This document shows, piece after piece, positions 26,641-35,107 of a stretch of 37,391 nt of DNA. Every line of letters starts with the position of its first letter. Position 1 is the stretch's first letter. The notes below the pieces were generated by a model. The model saw nothing but the letters and a program-made list of their open reading frames with translations. It searched no databases and had not been told where the DNA came from. The position numbers were made by a program, and so were the translations under genes. This DNA is from Hugenholtzia roseola DSM 9546 (lineage in GTDB: Bacteria > Bacteroidota > Bacteroidia > Cytophagales > Bernardetiaceae), in the NCBI RefSeq assembly GCF_000422585.1, contig NZ_AUGI01000057.1, positions 1 through 37,391 of the forward strand. Reading direction: 5' to 3'.

Positions 26641-28209
26641 TTAAGCGATTGGAGAAAATACAGATAAAGAATTAGAATTGTTTTTAAGAAATATACGGTT
26701 AATATTTTTGATAAAAACATGATTTTGCCAATCTTGCATTTTTAGAAGATGACAAGCTTGCTTGTAATTGTTTGTTTCGGTATCAAAGATGACCTCGTTT
26801 GAAAGATTAGGGGGCATTCCCGAACCTATTAAATCATCAGAATAACTTGCATTTGAGGTAATCCAATAGAGAGCGCATTGCGCCTTATATAATTCAGTTT
26901 CTGTACGCTTATACTTTTTTTGTATTTGGGAAAGCGTTGATTTGTATCCTTGTTCATTTTTACAATTTATTGTTAAGCCCAAACTATCATAGGGTGAAGC
27001 ACCAGCCAAAATAATTTGATTGTCAAATAACAATGCTTCTGCCCCTGCTGTACCACGCACTGTTACAACTGCATCACTGATTCTGAATAAAGAAGTTGGC
27101 TTTATGTCGTTTGGTACTAATTGAATATGAGGAAAAGCCTTAATAACCTCCTCTACTACACCTACTTCTTCGTACAGAACAGAGGCAGGGTGAGGCTTTA
27201 TGAGCCATTGAACTTGTGGAATATCTTTAATCAATTCTAACGTTTTTACAAACCAATCGTAATAATCTAAATAAATAGAAAATCCTGTACAATGAGGCAC
27301 ATCACTAAAAGCGTGAGTCATAATCAAACCAATCGGCTTATCTTTATCTAATTTTAAATTCAAATAAACTTCCGTATCTTCATATTCTCTCTTTGTTTGA
27401 TAGGCATAATAAACGTCGTGTTGAAGTACCTCGCCACTAAATCTTTTACTAATGAAATTTAATATTGTTTCTTTTGGAAGTTGATACAAACGCTCTAAAA
27501 TTTCTGGTGTTACTTTGGTATCACTTTCCATGTAGAAGTCTTCATCTTTTATCTCTTTTATGAGTCCTCCAAAAATAGATAATATAGACGCTCCATTTTC
27601 TATTCCAACACGCCCTAAAATTCCATAGTTAATATAAAACTTGTGGCTAAGTACGATATACTTAATGTTTTTAGCACTTAATAAAGACTTGTATTTGTAA
27701 TAAACCTCTACTGCCTGCTCTAATTTTTCTACCACAACTTGATATTGAGCTTGGCTAATCGTAAATACATTAGGGGTAACTCTTATGACAGTATCATACA
27801 CATAAGCCCCTATATTAACAGTTCCTTCTTTAAAATTAAGTAAGTTTGTAAGGTCTTTTTGAAGCAAACTTTTTCTTAGCTCTCTCTTTAGTTTTGAAAT
27901 AATCTTTTGTATAAAACTTTTTTTGTATTGTAATTCAGAAAGATAAATGGGTTCTGCCCCCAATGCCTTGTATGCAATATTACATTGAGTGTTACCGTCG
28001 CTTCCTGCAATAAAAGCGACATTATAGCCTTGCTTATTCGCTAAAATACCTAAATAGGTATTCAAAAGCACAAATCTTGAAACGTGCAAAAAACCCTCTA
28101 AAAGTATATAAGGCTGCCCTTCTTTATTTTCTATTTTGTTTTGTTTTGCAAAAGATAAAAAATCTTGAAATTCGGCAGAATTTATGATTTTTTCTTGAAC
28201 GTTATCCAT
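26641..28209 (-). CDS. Capsule-polysaccharide KpsC/KpsS-like protein, putative GT-B glycosyltransferase
   Basis: A 522-aa soluble protein. Its C-terminal half shows the pattern of capsule polysaccharide (KpsC/KpsS) and related GT-B enzymes: KPIGLIMTHAFSDVPHCTGF, PQVQWLIKPHPASVLYEEVG and SDAVVTVRGTAGAEALLFDN. The KPHP and the G-T-A-G-EALL segments form the presumed nucleotide-sugar site. The N-terminal half (residues 1-230) reads as a second Rossmann domain (VAFIAGSDGNTQCNIAYKALG, KYIVLSHKFYINYGILG). It is immediately downstream of the Wzt ATPase (18 bases). It could act as a Kdo-like linker transferase or a terminating transferase; the exact activity is inferred and not certain. Confidence 0.7.
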   Translation of the reverse strand: MDNVQEKIINSAEFQDFLSFAKQNKIENKEGQPYILLEGFLHVSRFVLLNTYLGILANKQGYNVAFIAGSDGNTQCNIAYKALGAEPIYLSELQYKKSFIQKIISKLKRELRKSLLQKDLTNLLNFKEGTVNIGAYVYDTVIRVTPNVFTISQAQYQVVVEKLEQAVEVYYKYKSLLSAKNIKYIVLSHKFYINYGILGRVGIENGASILSIFGGLIKEIKDEDFYMESDTKVTPEILERLYQLPKETILNFISKRFSGEVLQHDVYYAYQTKREYEDTEVYLNLKLDKDKPIGLIMTHAFSDVPHCTGFSIYLDYYDWFVKTLELIKDIPQVQWLIKPHPASVLYEEVGVVEEVIKAFPHIQLVPNDIKPTSLFRISDAVVTVRGTAGAEALLFDNQIILAGASPYDSLGLTINCKNEQGYKSTLSQIQKKYKRTETELYKAQCALYWITSNASYSDDLIGSGMPPNLSNEVIFDTETNNYKQACHLLKMQDWQNHVFIKNINRIFLKNNSNSLSVFSPIA

Positions 28210-28227
28210 AAAATAGTTTAAATGTAT

Positions 28228-29556
28228 TTATTGAAAAGACCAATTAAAATGAGGGCGCAGCTGTGCCTCTTTAAAAGAACCATAAACAACTTCCCCCGTA
28301 TACAAGACGCTCCAAGTTAATGCCTTATAGAGTGTATGATGCTCTCTTTTCGGATAATAAACATCGATATTAAGTTCGTATTTATTTTCACCTAAAAAGA
28401 AAGCAGGAATTTCACAGATAAATTCCTTTAGAAGCGGTTTTTTAAGAGTAGCAAGGGTTTCAAGTTCAGAAACATACGCAGGAGAGTCTAAGGCTTGTGC
28501 AATGAGTAAAGGCTGTTCGGGTTGCTTTTGACAAAATACAGAAAGCACAACGCGAAAATCTTGCATAGCTTCAAAAACTTTCACTTTTAGCTTAACAAAG
28601 ACTTTTTCTCCATGTGTAAAGACTTCTTTTAAATTTTGCATTTCATCTTGTAAAGAAAGTTCTATTATTTGAAAATGTCTTTTTGTCAAATCAGCAGGAA
28701 CTTTGGTTACAAGTTTTGTGATTTCTTCTTCTTTTACAAGAGATTTAAGACGATTGCTGTTTTTCTCTATTCCTAAGTATTTATCTATGATAGATTGCGT
28801 ATCATTGAAGGAAGTTACGCTACCTGTTTCCATCAACACTGCCTTTGTGCATAAATTCAAAACAGACTGCATATTATGGCTCACAAAAAGCACCGTTCTG
28901 CCTTCTCCTTTCGAGATGTCCTGCATCTTTCCGATGGCTTTTTTCTGAAATTCGGCATCTCCTACGGCTAAGACCTCATCGACAATCAAAATTTCGGGTT
29001 CTAAAAAAGCCGCCACTGCAAAACCTAAGCGCACGCTCATGCCACTGCTATATCTTTTGATGGGCGTATCTATGTATTTGGCAATACCCGCAAAGTCGAT
29101 GATTTCGTCTAATTTTTTTCGAATCTCCGACTTTTGCATACCCAAAATGGCACCGTTGAGGAAAATATTTTCTCTGCCAGTGAGTTCGGGGTGCATGCCT
29201 GTTCCCACTTCTAAGAGTGAGGCGACGCGCCCCTTCATTTTGATACTGCCCTGCGTTGGGGTCGTGATGCGCGAAAGGATTTTGAGCAAAGTAGATTTGC
29301 CTGCTCCATTTTTGCCAATGATACCCAAGACTTCGCCCTGCTGCACTTCAAAGCTCACATCTTTTAAAGCCCAAACATAATCGCCTTCGGCAGCCCTTGC
29401 GCGGTCATTGACCTGCCCTATTTTTAGAGTAGGGTCTTCTTTTCCGCGCACTTTTGCCCAAAAACGCGCTATATCGTCGCGTAGCGTACCCGAACCAATC
29501 ACGCCTAAGCGGTATTGCTTGCTAATATTTTCTACACGAATGACAGTTTGGGACAT
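28228..29556 (-). CDS. Polysaccharide ABC transporter ATP-binding protein with C-terminal binding domain (Wzt type)
   Basis: Cytoplasmic ATPase that powers export of a finished O-antigen or teichoic-acid-like chain. Walker A GIIGKNGAGKSTLLKILSRI is near residue 84, the signature RYSSGMSVRLGFAVAAF near 178 and Walker B EILIVDEVLAVGD near 200, followed by FVSHNMQSV (H-loop). The internal insertion WAKVRGKEDPTLKIGQVNDR near residue 32 is typical of TagH/Wzt. The C-terminal part (about 285-442) is the beta-sandwich that in E. coli O9a Wzt recognises the capped chain end, ending with NWSF. The permease (Wzm) is not found in this window, so the partner must be elsewhere, perhaps right of 37391. It opens a new transcription unit with its own promoter. 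Confidence 0.94.
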   Translation of the reverse strand: MSQTVIRVENISKQYRLGVIGSGTLRDDIARFWAKVRGKEDPTLKIGQVNDRARAAEGDYVWALKDVSFEVQQGEVLGIIGKNGAGKSTLLKILSRITTPTQGSIKMKGRVASLLEVGTGMHPELTGRENIFLNGAILGMQKSEIRKKLDEIIDFAGIAKYIDTPIKRYSSGMSVRLGFAVAAFLEPEILIVDEVLAVGDAEFQKKAIGKMQDISKGEGRTVLFVSHNMQSVLNLCTKAVLMETGSVTSFNDTQSIIDKYLGIEKNSNRLKSLVKEEEITKLVTKVPADLTKRHFQIIELSLQDEMQNLKEVFTHGEKVFVKLKVKVFEAMQDFRVVLSVFCQKQPEQPLLIAQALDSPAYVSELETLATLKKPLLKEFICEIPAFFLGENKYELNIDVYYPKREHHTLYKALTWSVLYTGEVVYGSFKEAQLRPHFNWSFQ

Positions 29557-29669
29557 AAAAAGTAAGTTTCTAACCGTCTAAAAGGCTTGTAGCCCTCCGA
29601 CGAGGTGTTTTTTTGAGGTGGTTGTTTTTCTCAAACCCTTAGCGTTTGGTAGGGTCGTATAAAGAACGA

Positions 29670-29700
29670 CAAAAGTAAAGAAAGATTTTCAAAGCTGCAA
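29670..29700 (-). promoter_or_regulatory. Promoter of the Wzt transcription unit
   Basis: On the minus strand TTG (29698-29700) and TACTTTTG (29670-29677) are 20 bases apart. Transcription would start at about 29664, giving a leader of about 108 bases. The promoter lies between the PIG-L stop and the Wzt start and so divides the glycan locus into two units. Confidence 0.58.
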
Positions 29701-29749
29701 GCCTTTTACTCCTTTCTTAGCGAAGGAAAAAGATTTCGTGCGCTTTATT

Positions 29750-30460
29750 TTAAGCAATGTGCCTAACCAACATAAAAGCCTCTGCTAAGTTTTTGCCTAC
29801 TACCACGCCCCAGCGTTGTGCCAAAATGCGCAGGGCTTCGGGCGAGCGAGGGTGTGGAAAGGCGCGTTTCTCAAATTCGTAACTTTCCATGCCTTTAATT
29901 TTTGCGTCCAGACTTTCTTCGCCTACGCTGACAAAAAAATTGGGTAGAAAGGGGTTGGGATAGTTAAATGCCTGCCATTCAGTAGAAGAAGGCGTTTCGA
30001 AGGTGAGAATTGTTTTCACTACTTCGTGCGCCATCGGGCGGGTAGCGGTTATGACTGCTTCAAAGGTGCGGCGGTGGTCGATATTGGTATCGCTGCCATG
30101 ATGGGTAAAAATTATTTCGGGCTGAAAGGCTTGTTTTTCCTTTTCCACAACTTTTACCAAGTCTAAAAGGGCGACGGTATCGAAGCGATTATCTGGAAAA
30201 TCATAGATGCCGACGCTTTCATATCCGATACATTTTTGAGCCGCATAGATATTGTTTCTGTGCGTAGCAAGTTCTTGTTCCCATTGCGCTCTATCGCGCT
30301 TATCGGCACGCGAGGTAATGCCTTCTCCTAAGATAACGGCTCTCACTTGGCAGTTGTGGTACTGAATAAGGTGGTGCATCGTCGCCCCTACGCCCAAAAG
30401 TTCGTCGTCGGGGTGCGCTACCACTAAAAGGATTTTTTTATTTTGGAAAAGGTTAAGCAT
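29750..30460 (-). CDS. PIG-L (LmbE)-family deacetylase
   Basis: Zinc-dependent N-deacetylase of 236 aa. The diagnostic AHPDDELLGVGATM is at residues 15-28 (His16, Asp18/Asp19 as metal and base residues), and the third metal ligand lies in HHGSDTNIDHRRTFEAVITATRP near residue 118-140. Length agrees with bacterial LmbE-like proteins such as BshB or MshB relatives. It overlaps the upstream PseG-like gene by eight bases and is the last gene of the eight-gene unit. In this setting removal of an N-acetyl group from a sugar or sugar nucleotide is likely; re-acylation by a different group is a possible consequence, as inference. Confidence 0.93.
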   Translation of the reverse strand: MLNLFQNKKILLVVAHPDDELLGVGATMHHLIQYHNCQVRAVILGEGITSRADKRDRAQWEQELATHRNNIYAAQKCIGYESVGIYDFPDNRFDTVALLDLVKVVEKEKQAFQPEIIFTHHGSDTNIDHRRTFEAVITATRPMAHEVVKTILTFETPSSTEWQAFNYPNPFLPNFFVSVGEESLDAKIKGMESYEFEKRAFPHPRSPEALRILAQRWGVVVGKNLAEAFMLVRHIA

Positions 30461-31409
30461 TTTTTATAAGTAGGGTTAATAAACGTTCTGTCCCTTTCTT
30501 AGATACCAAAGTTGGAGCATAATGATATATTAAATTCCTAACATAAAAAGGTTCTAAAAAAGAGATATTCTGTAAAATTTTTTCAGATAAGTCTGTATTA
30601 TTCCATTCTATTTTTTTGAGAAGAAAGCTTTGATTGAAATAATATACTTGATTAGGCTCTTGGTCTATATCCAAACAAATTCCCACAGTAGGCTTGCTCA
30701 TGCTTGCTAATTCATGCAATGTTTGTCCGCAGGCGGATATTACAATGTCCGCCTTTTGATAGTTGTCAAACATTTCTTGTTCGGTTTGTTTGGCTAATAA
30801 ATGTACTCTTTTGGGCAAATCTTTACTAAAAAGTTTAGCTTCTGGGTCAATGATAAAAATTTCGGGTATGGTAGTCTGTAATGCGACTTCTAAAAGAGTA
30901 GGAAGCAAATTTCTAAAATCGCTCCCCCCAATGGTTATGAGTAGTCTATTCATATTTTCTTTTGGTTTAATGGGGTTTTCTCTTTTAAAAGACTCCCTTA
31001 AAATAACCAACTCTTTTCCTCCTATAACATTTTGATTCTTATAGCTTTTTTTCTGAAAAAAAACATTTGGATTTATTATTAGGTCTGCTCGATACTCAAT
31101 CCTATTGTAATCATCTATGACAAATACTTTTTTAAAGTGTTGATTTAAAAAATCAAAATGCAATGAGGTAGCCAAATAGGAATCTACTAAAACATAGCCA
31201 TAGGAGGCGTACTCTTTAATTTTTTCTATATTTTCGAGCCAATTAAAAACTTCTCCTTTTATAGAAAACTCAGAATTTTCTCTTAAATAAAGTAACATCA
31301 AAGCGTCAATCTTATTTTTAAGGGCTTCTTGTTGAATGGCAGAGCAGCGCGTGTAATGTCCAAGACCAATTCCTTTTCCAGCCTCAGTAATAATCAATAA
31401 TTTTTTCAT
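30453..31409 (-). CDS. PseG-like UDP-sugar hydrolase/GT28-fold protein
   Basis: A 318-aa GT-B protein similar to PseG, which removes UDP from the 2,4-diacetamido-sugar in pseudaminic acid synthesis. The N-terminal loop ITEAGKGIGLGHYTRCSAIQ contains the catalytic-type GxGH (His18). The second domain has LLITIGGSDFRNLLPTLLEV and ADIVISACGQTLHELASMSK, the nucleotide-binding segment, then PTVGICLDIDQEPNQ. PseG proteins show GHVMR where this has GHYTR, so the substrate may differ. It overlaps the amidohydrolase-like gene (ATGA) and the PIG-L gene, inside the eight-gene unit with NeuB. Other Pse genes (PseB, C, H, F) are not in the window, except possibly the DegT aminotransferase. Confidence 0.8.
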   Translation of the reverse strand: MKKLLIITEAGKGIGLGHYTRCSAIQQEALKNKIDALMLLYLRENSEFSIKGEVFNWLENIEKIKEYASYGYVLVDSYLATSLHFDFLNQHFKKVFVIDDYNRIEYRADLIINPNVFFQKKSYKNQNVIGGKELVILRESFKRENPIKPKENMNRLLITIGGSDFRNLLPTLLEVALQTTIPEIFIIDPEAKLFSKDLPKRVHLLAKQTEQEMFDNYQKADIVISACGQTLHELASMSKPTVGICLDIDQEPNQVYYFNQSFLLKKIEWNNTDLSEKILQNISFLEPFYVRNLIYHYAPTLVSKKGTERLLTLLIKNA

Positions 31410-32218
31410 ATTTGGAACAATTCTAAGGCGTTTTGGTAGAATATCTGCTCTTGCTCCTGTGCGGAAAATTGATGTTTATCAAAAAAGTTTTGATGTATTT
31501 CAATAGCAGCTTCAGAATTAGCATAAGGATAATCCGTTCCAAAAACTATACGTCTTGCGTTCATCTTTTTATAGACAAAGGCAAAATCTTGCTCTATAGA
31601 AGAACCTATGTAATAAGGCAAAGAAAAAGAAGTATCCAACCAAATGTTAGGCTTAGCATCTGCCAACAAAAAAGCCTCTATTATGCGATACCCGCCACTA
31701 TGTACGATAACTATCGGTACTTTCGAGACCATATCAGCGACAAAACAAGCTAATTTTAAATTATCATAGGCATACATCTTTGAAGTCCCGTAACTGCCAT
31801 CTATACAAATAATCAGCCCTAATTTTTCTGCAAATTGACATATCTTTCCTATTTCTACAAAATCAGGCTCTGAAATTTGCTGTAAGTAGGAATTAAACAT
31901 GATAGCACCTACCCCACTCTCTTTGATTTTTTCTACATAAGATAAAATATCAGAACGACGAAAATCGATAAGGGCTGTAAAGGTCGTTTTTTCAAATAAT
32001 TGATTAGATGTTTTCAAAAAAGGTGCTACATTACTATCAAATAGTTTAGTATTGAATAGTAAAAAGTTGGCAGCTTCAGCCTTTTGAATATTGGTTTTGT
32101 GTATTTCTAATCCTTTGCAAATACCCTCCACATCAAGCGTCAGGTCTTGTGCGATTACTTTATTAACGTCCTTATCTTGAAGATAAGGTAGATGAATATT
32201 AAAATCAAATATTTTCAT
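31406..32218 (-). CDS. TIM-barrel amidohydrolase-like protein with altered metal site
   Basis: A 270-aa protein of the amidohydrolase (COG2159-like) superfamily. It begins MKIFDFNIHL, where relatives have D-x-H-x-H; here the first His is Asn7 and only His9 remains. A metal-type His173 lies in VPIVIVHSGGYRII, and the catalytic-type Asp229 in RIVFGTDYPYANSEAAIEIH. The strand where a second His is usual (LIICIDGSYGT, about residue 140) has none. It may thus bind a single metal with N/H/D ligands or be a non-hydrolytic relative such as a decarboxylase. It starts one base into the stop of the preceding methyltransferase gene, so coupled translation is likely. Substrate unknown. Confidence 0.78.
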   Translation of the reverse strand: MKIFDFNIHLPYLQDKDVNKVIAQDLTLDVEGICKGLEIHKTNIQKAEAANFLLFNTKLFDSNVAPFLKTSNQLFEKTTFTALIDFRRSDILSYVEKIKESGVGAIMFNSYLQQISEPDFVEIGKICQFAEKLGLIICIDGSYGTSKMYAYDNLKLACFVADMVSKVPIVIVHSGGYRIIEAFLLADAKPNIWLDTSFSLPYYIGSSIEQDFAFVYKKMNARRIVFGTDYPYANSEAAIEIHQNFFDKHQFSAQEQEQIFYQNALELFQI

Positions 32219-32874
32219 TATGATTTATAGATGAATAACATAAATTCTTTTTGTGGAATGGCGGCATAATGATGCTTTAGCATCACATTAGGGCTTAAAG
32301 AAAGCGCAAATTCAAGCACTTTAGCAGGATTATGATAAAACACAAAATCCTCTACAGGATATTCTGGGGTATGTTTTGTACTTAGAAAATCAACGATAAG
32401 TAATTCTTTTACAGAAGAGAAAGCATTTTCTATAAACTGAAAAGAATAATCATAGTTATCTATTTGATTTTTTAAATTGAGATTTAAAACCCCCAACATA
32501 ATCCCGATATCTGCTACGGGTGCTTCCAAACGGTGGCTTCCAATATTTTTAACCTCAAAAGATGCTAAGGGAGATGACCATATTTGCTTGGCTTCTTCAA
32601 TTAGGTCGGGATTGATGTCCCAACCTATGTAGTTTTTGAAAGGAAAATTACGAGCTTTGAGTTGTGCCAAATAGTCGCCAAAGCCACAACCAATATCTAA
32701 TATTGTCTTATCAGTTGTAAAGGTTATTCCTTCAAAAGTTTGCGCAAAACGATAACTTTGTTGTTCGATAGACCCCCAGCCCAAAGTGCGAACATCTTTA
32801 CCCAAATGCTGATATCGAGTAGAGTATCGCTCTATCATTTTGTTTGATATATCCAAAAATTTGTCTTTATCCAT
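32218..32874 (-). CDS. Class I SAM-dependent methyltransferase
   Basis: A 218-aa Rossmann-fold methyltransferase. Motif I is ILDIGCGFGDYLAQLKAR near residue 60, and motif II NYIGWDINPDLIEEAKQIWS near residue 80. IGIMLGVLNLNLKNQIDNYD marks motif IV. No substrate-specific domain is attached. It overlaps the aldolase gene by eight bases and touches the amidohydrolase gene by one, deep in the eight-gene unit. Likely acts on a small precursor made by these genes, but the target is unknown. Confidence 0.87.
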   Translation of the reverse strand: MDKDKFLDISNKMIERYSTRYQHLGKDVRTLGWGSIEQQSYRFAQTFEGITFTTDKTILDIGCGFGDYLAQLKARNFPFKNYIGWDINPDLIEEAKQIWSSPLASFEVKNIGSHRLEAPVADIGIMLGVLNLNLKNQIDNYDYSFQFIENAFSSVKELLIVDFLSTKHTPEYPVEDFVFYHNPAKVLEFALSLSPNVMLKHHYAAIPQKEFMLFIYKS

Positions 32875-33871
32875 TTTTTTGCAATTTAGACGCGACTTCC
32901 ATAAATAGGTCTTCTGTTGGGTTAATGCAGTTAATATCGGATACCTGTTTTATTATCCGCTTTTTATCAACTTGATACTTTTGAGCCGCTTTTTGTACCA
33001 TAGGCAAATAGCTGGTATGAAACCTACTAATTCCAATGTGGATTTCTTCGTCTGTAAGACCTTGTGGCTGCAACATCAAAGGGACAATAAACTCATTTGC
33101 AAATTCGTAGAATTTGTATATTTCAGTATCAATAGGACTAATTCCCATTTTTTGTAGTAAGTAGATAGCGATTTCTGTTTGCGCATTTCCAGCACTTCTA
33201 CCCATACCGCGCACACAGGTATCGATGTAACTTGCACCAGCCTCAATAGCCTGAATACTGTTAGCGATAGCCATTGATAGGTTGTTATGCCCATGAAAGC
33301 CCAAATGCGTATCTACTCGCTCTTTGGTGCGACTAATATACTCAAATACCTCGTTAGGCATCATACAACCAGCAGAATCTACTAAGTAGATAATGTCAGC
33401 GACCTGCCATTCTCTGATGTGTTGCGCAATTTTGGTAAATTCATAGGACTTTACGCCATAGCTTTTCATAAGATTTAGCGCAACTTTTAGTCCTCTCTTT
33501 TTAGCGTAAGCGGCAAAAGGCTCCGCCTTTTCAAAAGTGTCTACATTAGTTCCCACTCTTAGAAAAGAAAGTCCTGCTTCAATGGCTATGTCTATGTCTT
33601 CTGTCGTTCCGATACCGGGTATGAAAAAAGCCGCAATTTCAGCATCAGGAGCGGCTTCTTTTGCAGAACGGATATATGTAAAGTCATCTTCTTTAGAAAG
33701 TCCAATATGAGCCTTATTCCAAGCACCCAAACCTAATCCGTGCCCTACTTCAATTGAGCGAAAACCCAATTCAAAGAGTCCTTTTGTAATATTTGCAGTT
33801 TGGACTTTGTCAAATTGAAAATCTATAACATAAGAGCCGTCACGAAGCGTGTTTTCTAAAATATGTATCAT
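32867..33871 (-). CDS. HMGL/DmpG-type aldolase (4-hydroxy-2-oxovalerate aldolase-like)
   Basis: TIM-barrel, divalent-metal aldolase of 334 aa in the DRE-TIM metallolyase family. ENTLRDGS gives Arg10 and Asp11, SIEVGHGLGLG follows near residue 39, IYLVDSAGCMMPNEVFEYIS has Asp165, and GFHGHNNLSMAIANSIQAIE has metal ligands His193/His195; GMGRSAGNAQTEIAIYLL completes the pattern. These match DmpG/BphI, which cleave or form 4-hydroxy-2-oxo acids with pyruvate. The residue after the RDG motif that in DmpG is the proposed catalytic His (His20) is Tyr14 here, and the C-terminal DmpG communication domain is reduced. No acetaldehyde dehydrogenase partner is present, so it is probably biosynthetic, adding pyruvate to an aldehyde. 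It overlaps both neighbours by four and eight bases. Confidence 0.85.
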   Translation of the reverse strand: MIHILENTLRDGSYVIDFQFDKVQTANITKGLFELGFRSIEVGHGLGLGAWNKAHIGLSKEDDFTYIRSAKEAAPDAEIAAFFIPGIGTTEDIDIAIEAGLSFLRVGTNVDTFEKAEPFAAYAKKRGLKVALNLMKSYGVKSYEFTKIAQHIREWQVADIIYLVDSAGCMMPNEVFEYISRTKERVDTHLGFHGHNNLSMAIANSIQAIEAGASYIDTCVRGMGRSAGNAQTEIAIYLLQKMGISPIDTEIYKFYEFANEFIVPLMLQPQGLTDEEIHIGISRFHTSYLPMVQKAAQKYQVDKKRIIKQVSDINCINPTEDLFMEVASKLQKNG

Positions 33872-35070
33872 TTGTAGTATTCTATTTTTAGGTCATTTTT
33901 AAAGTTTTCAAAGTTGCGTAGGGTTTCTTCTGCATTAGCTCCTTGCAAAACTAACATAGAATGACGAGATGCGCAATTTTCTATCGACTCCACCATATCA
34001 TTTTCACCATAAATGGTTCGATAACGTAGCGTGTACTCTTTGGCGAGCATCTCTTCTACATTGATGCTTTTTAGTACTTTTCCAACTTGGAAATCTAAAA
34101 AAGTGAGTAAAATAGACTTTTTCATGAAAGCTAAACCCAACTTAGGAACTTCAAAATCATCTATTCCCAAAGATTGATGCAATAAGATTTTATTCAAATC
34201 TATCTGAGTTAGCATGGGTACAATTACCGATGAAGTATAAACCCCACCGCCTCTGTTGGTACACTCTACCAAATAAATTTCCTCCTCTTTGGTTACGATA
34301 TATTCACCATGCGTATGCCCATAGGTATAGCCAAGAAGTTCCACTACGCGCTCATGATTTGACAGAAGGCGCGTGTTGAGGTCGGCTGAAAATTGCGCAG
34401 GATAGATAATTTCCTTTGTTACAGGCTTTGCCCCCCTTTCAAACTTGCGTGATGCTACCGCCAAAGCATTGTGTCCATTTTTAAAACAAAACCCATCAAC
34501 TGTAACCAATGTACCTTCGATAAATTTTTCGCAAATGAGTGTATGAGAAGGGGAATAGTGCAAAGCCTCGTAATAAGCATCATAAAGTGCTTGCTCATGG
34601 CGTGCAATCGTAACACCAAATGTGCCGCGACTATCTGTCGGCTTCAATATTAGCGGAAAACCTATGGAAGAGGCTGCTTGTGCCAAATCTTCGGGAGTAC
34701 GTACCTTAGCGTATTGTGGCTGATACACCTCCGTATTTTTACAACGCTCTCGCTGCGCGTACTTATCATTTGAGAAAATGGCAGACGCTATATTGGCAAA
34801 GGGCAAGCCCAATTTATTTGCGATTACGGCAGCCGTATAAAAGGAATAGTCGCAATTATCCGTAATGATACCCACAACGCCATGAGAAGTAGCGATACGC
34901 AAGTGCGCAGCTATATCATGGGCATCTTTCACGTAGAAATGTTCTGCCAATTTAAAGCCATCAGCGCGAAGATGCGGATGCGTAGCCACTATGCCATACC
35001 CCGCCTCTTTTATCGTTTCTAAAAGAGCATACTGTTCCCAGCCTGCCCCTATGACTAATATTTTTTTCAT
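33868..35070 (-). CDS. ATP-grasp ligase (carboxylate-amine ligase type)
   Basis: A 400-aa protein of the ATP-grasp superfamily. Its N-terminal pre-ATP domain begins KILVIGAGWEQYALLETIKE (Rossmann-like), then the ATP-binding region FPLILKPTDSRGTFGVTIAR near residue 137 (binding Lys), EKFIEGTLVTVDGFCFKNGH near 185, and the metal/phosphate end IYLVECTNRGGGVYTSSVIV near residue 270. The C-terminal lid region is unlike carbamoyl-phosphate synthase. Such proteins form an amide or acyl-phosphate from a carboxylic acid, ATP and an amine. In this gene order it could activate the carboxylate of the keto-acid or ulosonic acid made by the aldolase or NeuB homologue; that is inference. It overlaps the aldolase gene by four bases. 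Confidence 0.85.
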   Translation of the reverse strand: MKKILVIGAGWEQYALLETIKEAGYGIVATHPHLRADGFKLAEHFYVKDAHDIAAHLRIATSHGVVGIITDNCDYSFYTAAVIANKLGLPFANIASAIFSNDKYAQRERCKNTEVYQPQYAKVRTPEDLAQAASSIGFPLILKPTDSRGTFGVTIARHEQALYDAYYEALHYSPSHTLICEKFIEGTLVTVDGFCFKNGHNALAVASRKFERGAKPVTKEIIYPAQFSADLNTRLLSNHERVVELLGYTYGHTHGEYIVTKEEEIYLVECTNRGGGVYTSSVIVPMLTQIDLNKILLHQSLGIDDFEVPKLGLAFMKKSILLTFLDFQVGKVLKSINVEEMLAKEYTLRYRTIYGENDMVESIENCASRHSMLVLQGANAEETLRNFENFKNDLKIEYYK

Positions 35071-35107
35071 ATAAAAATAAAAATTAAAGCCTATCTACAA
35101 TATAAGT

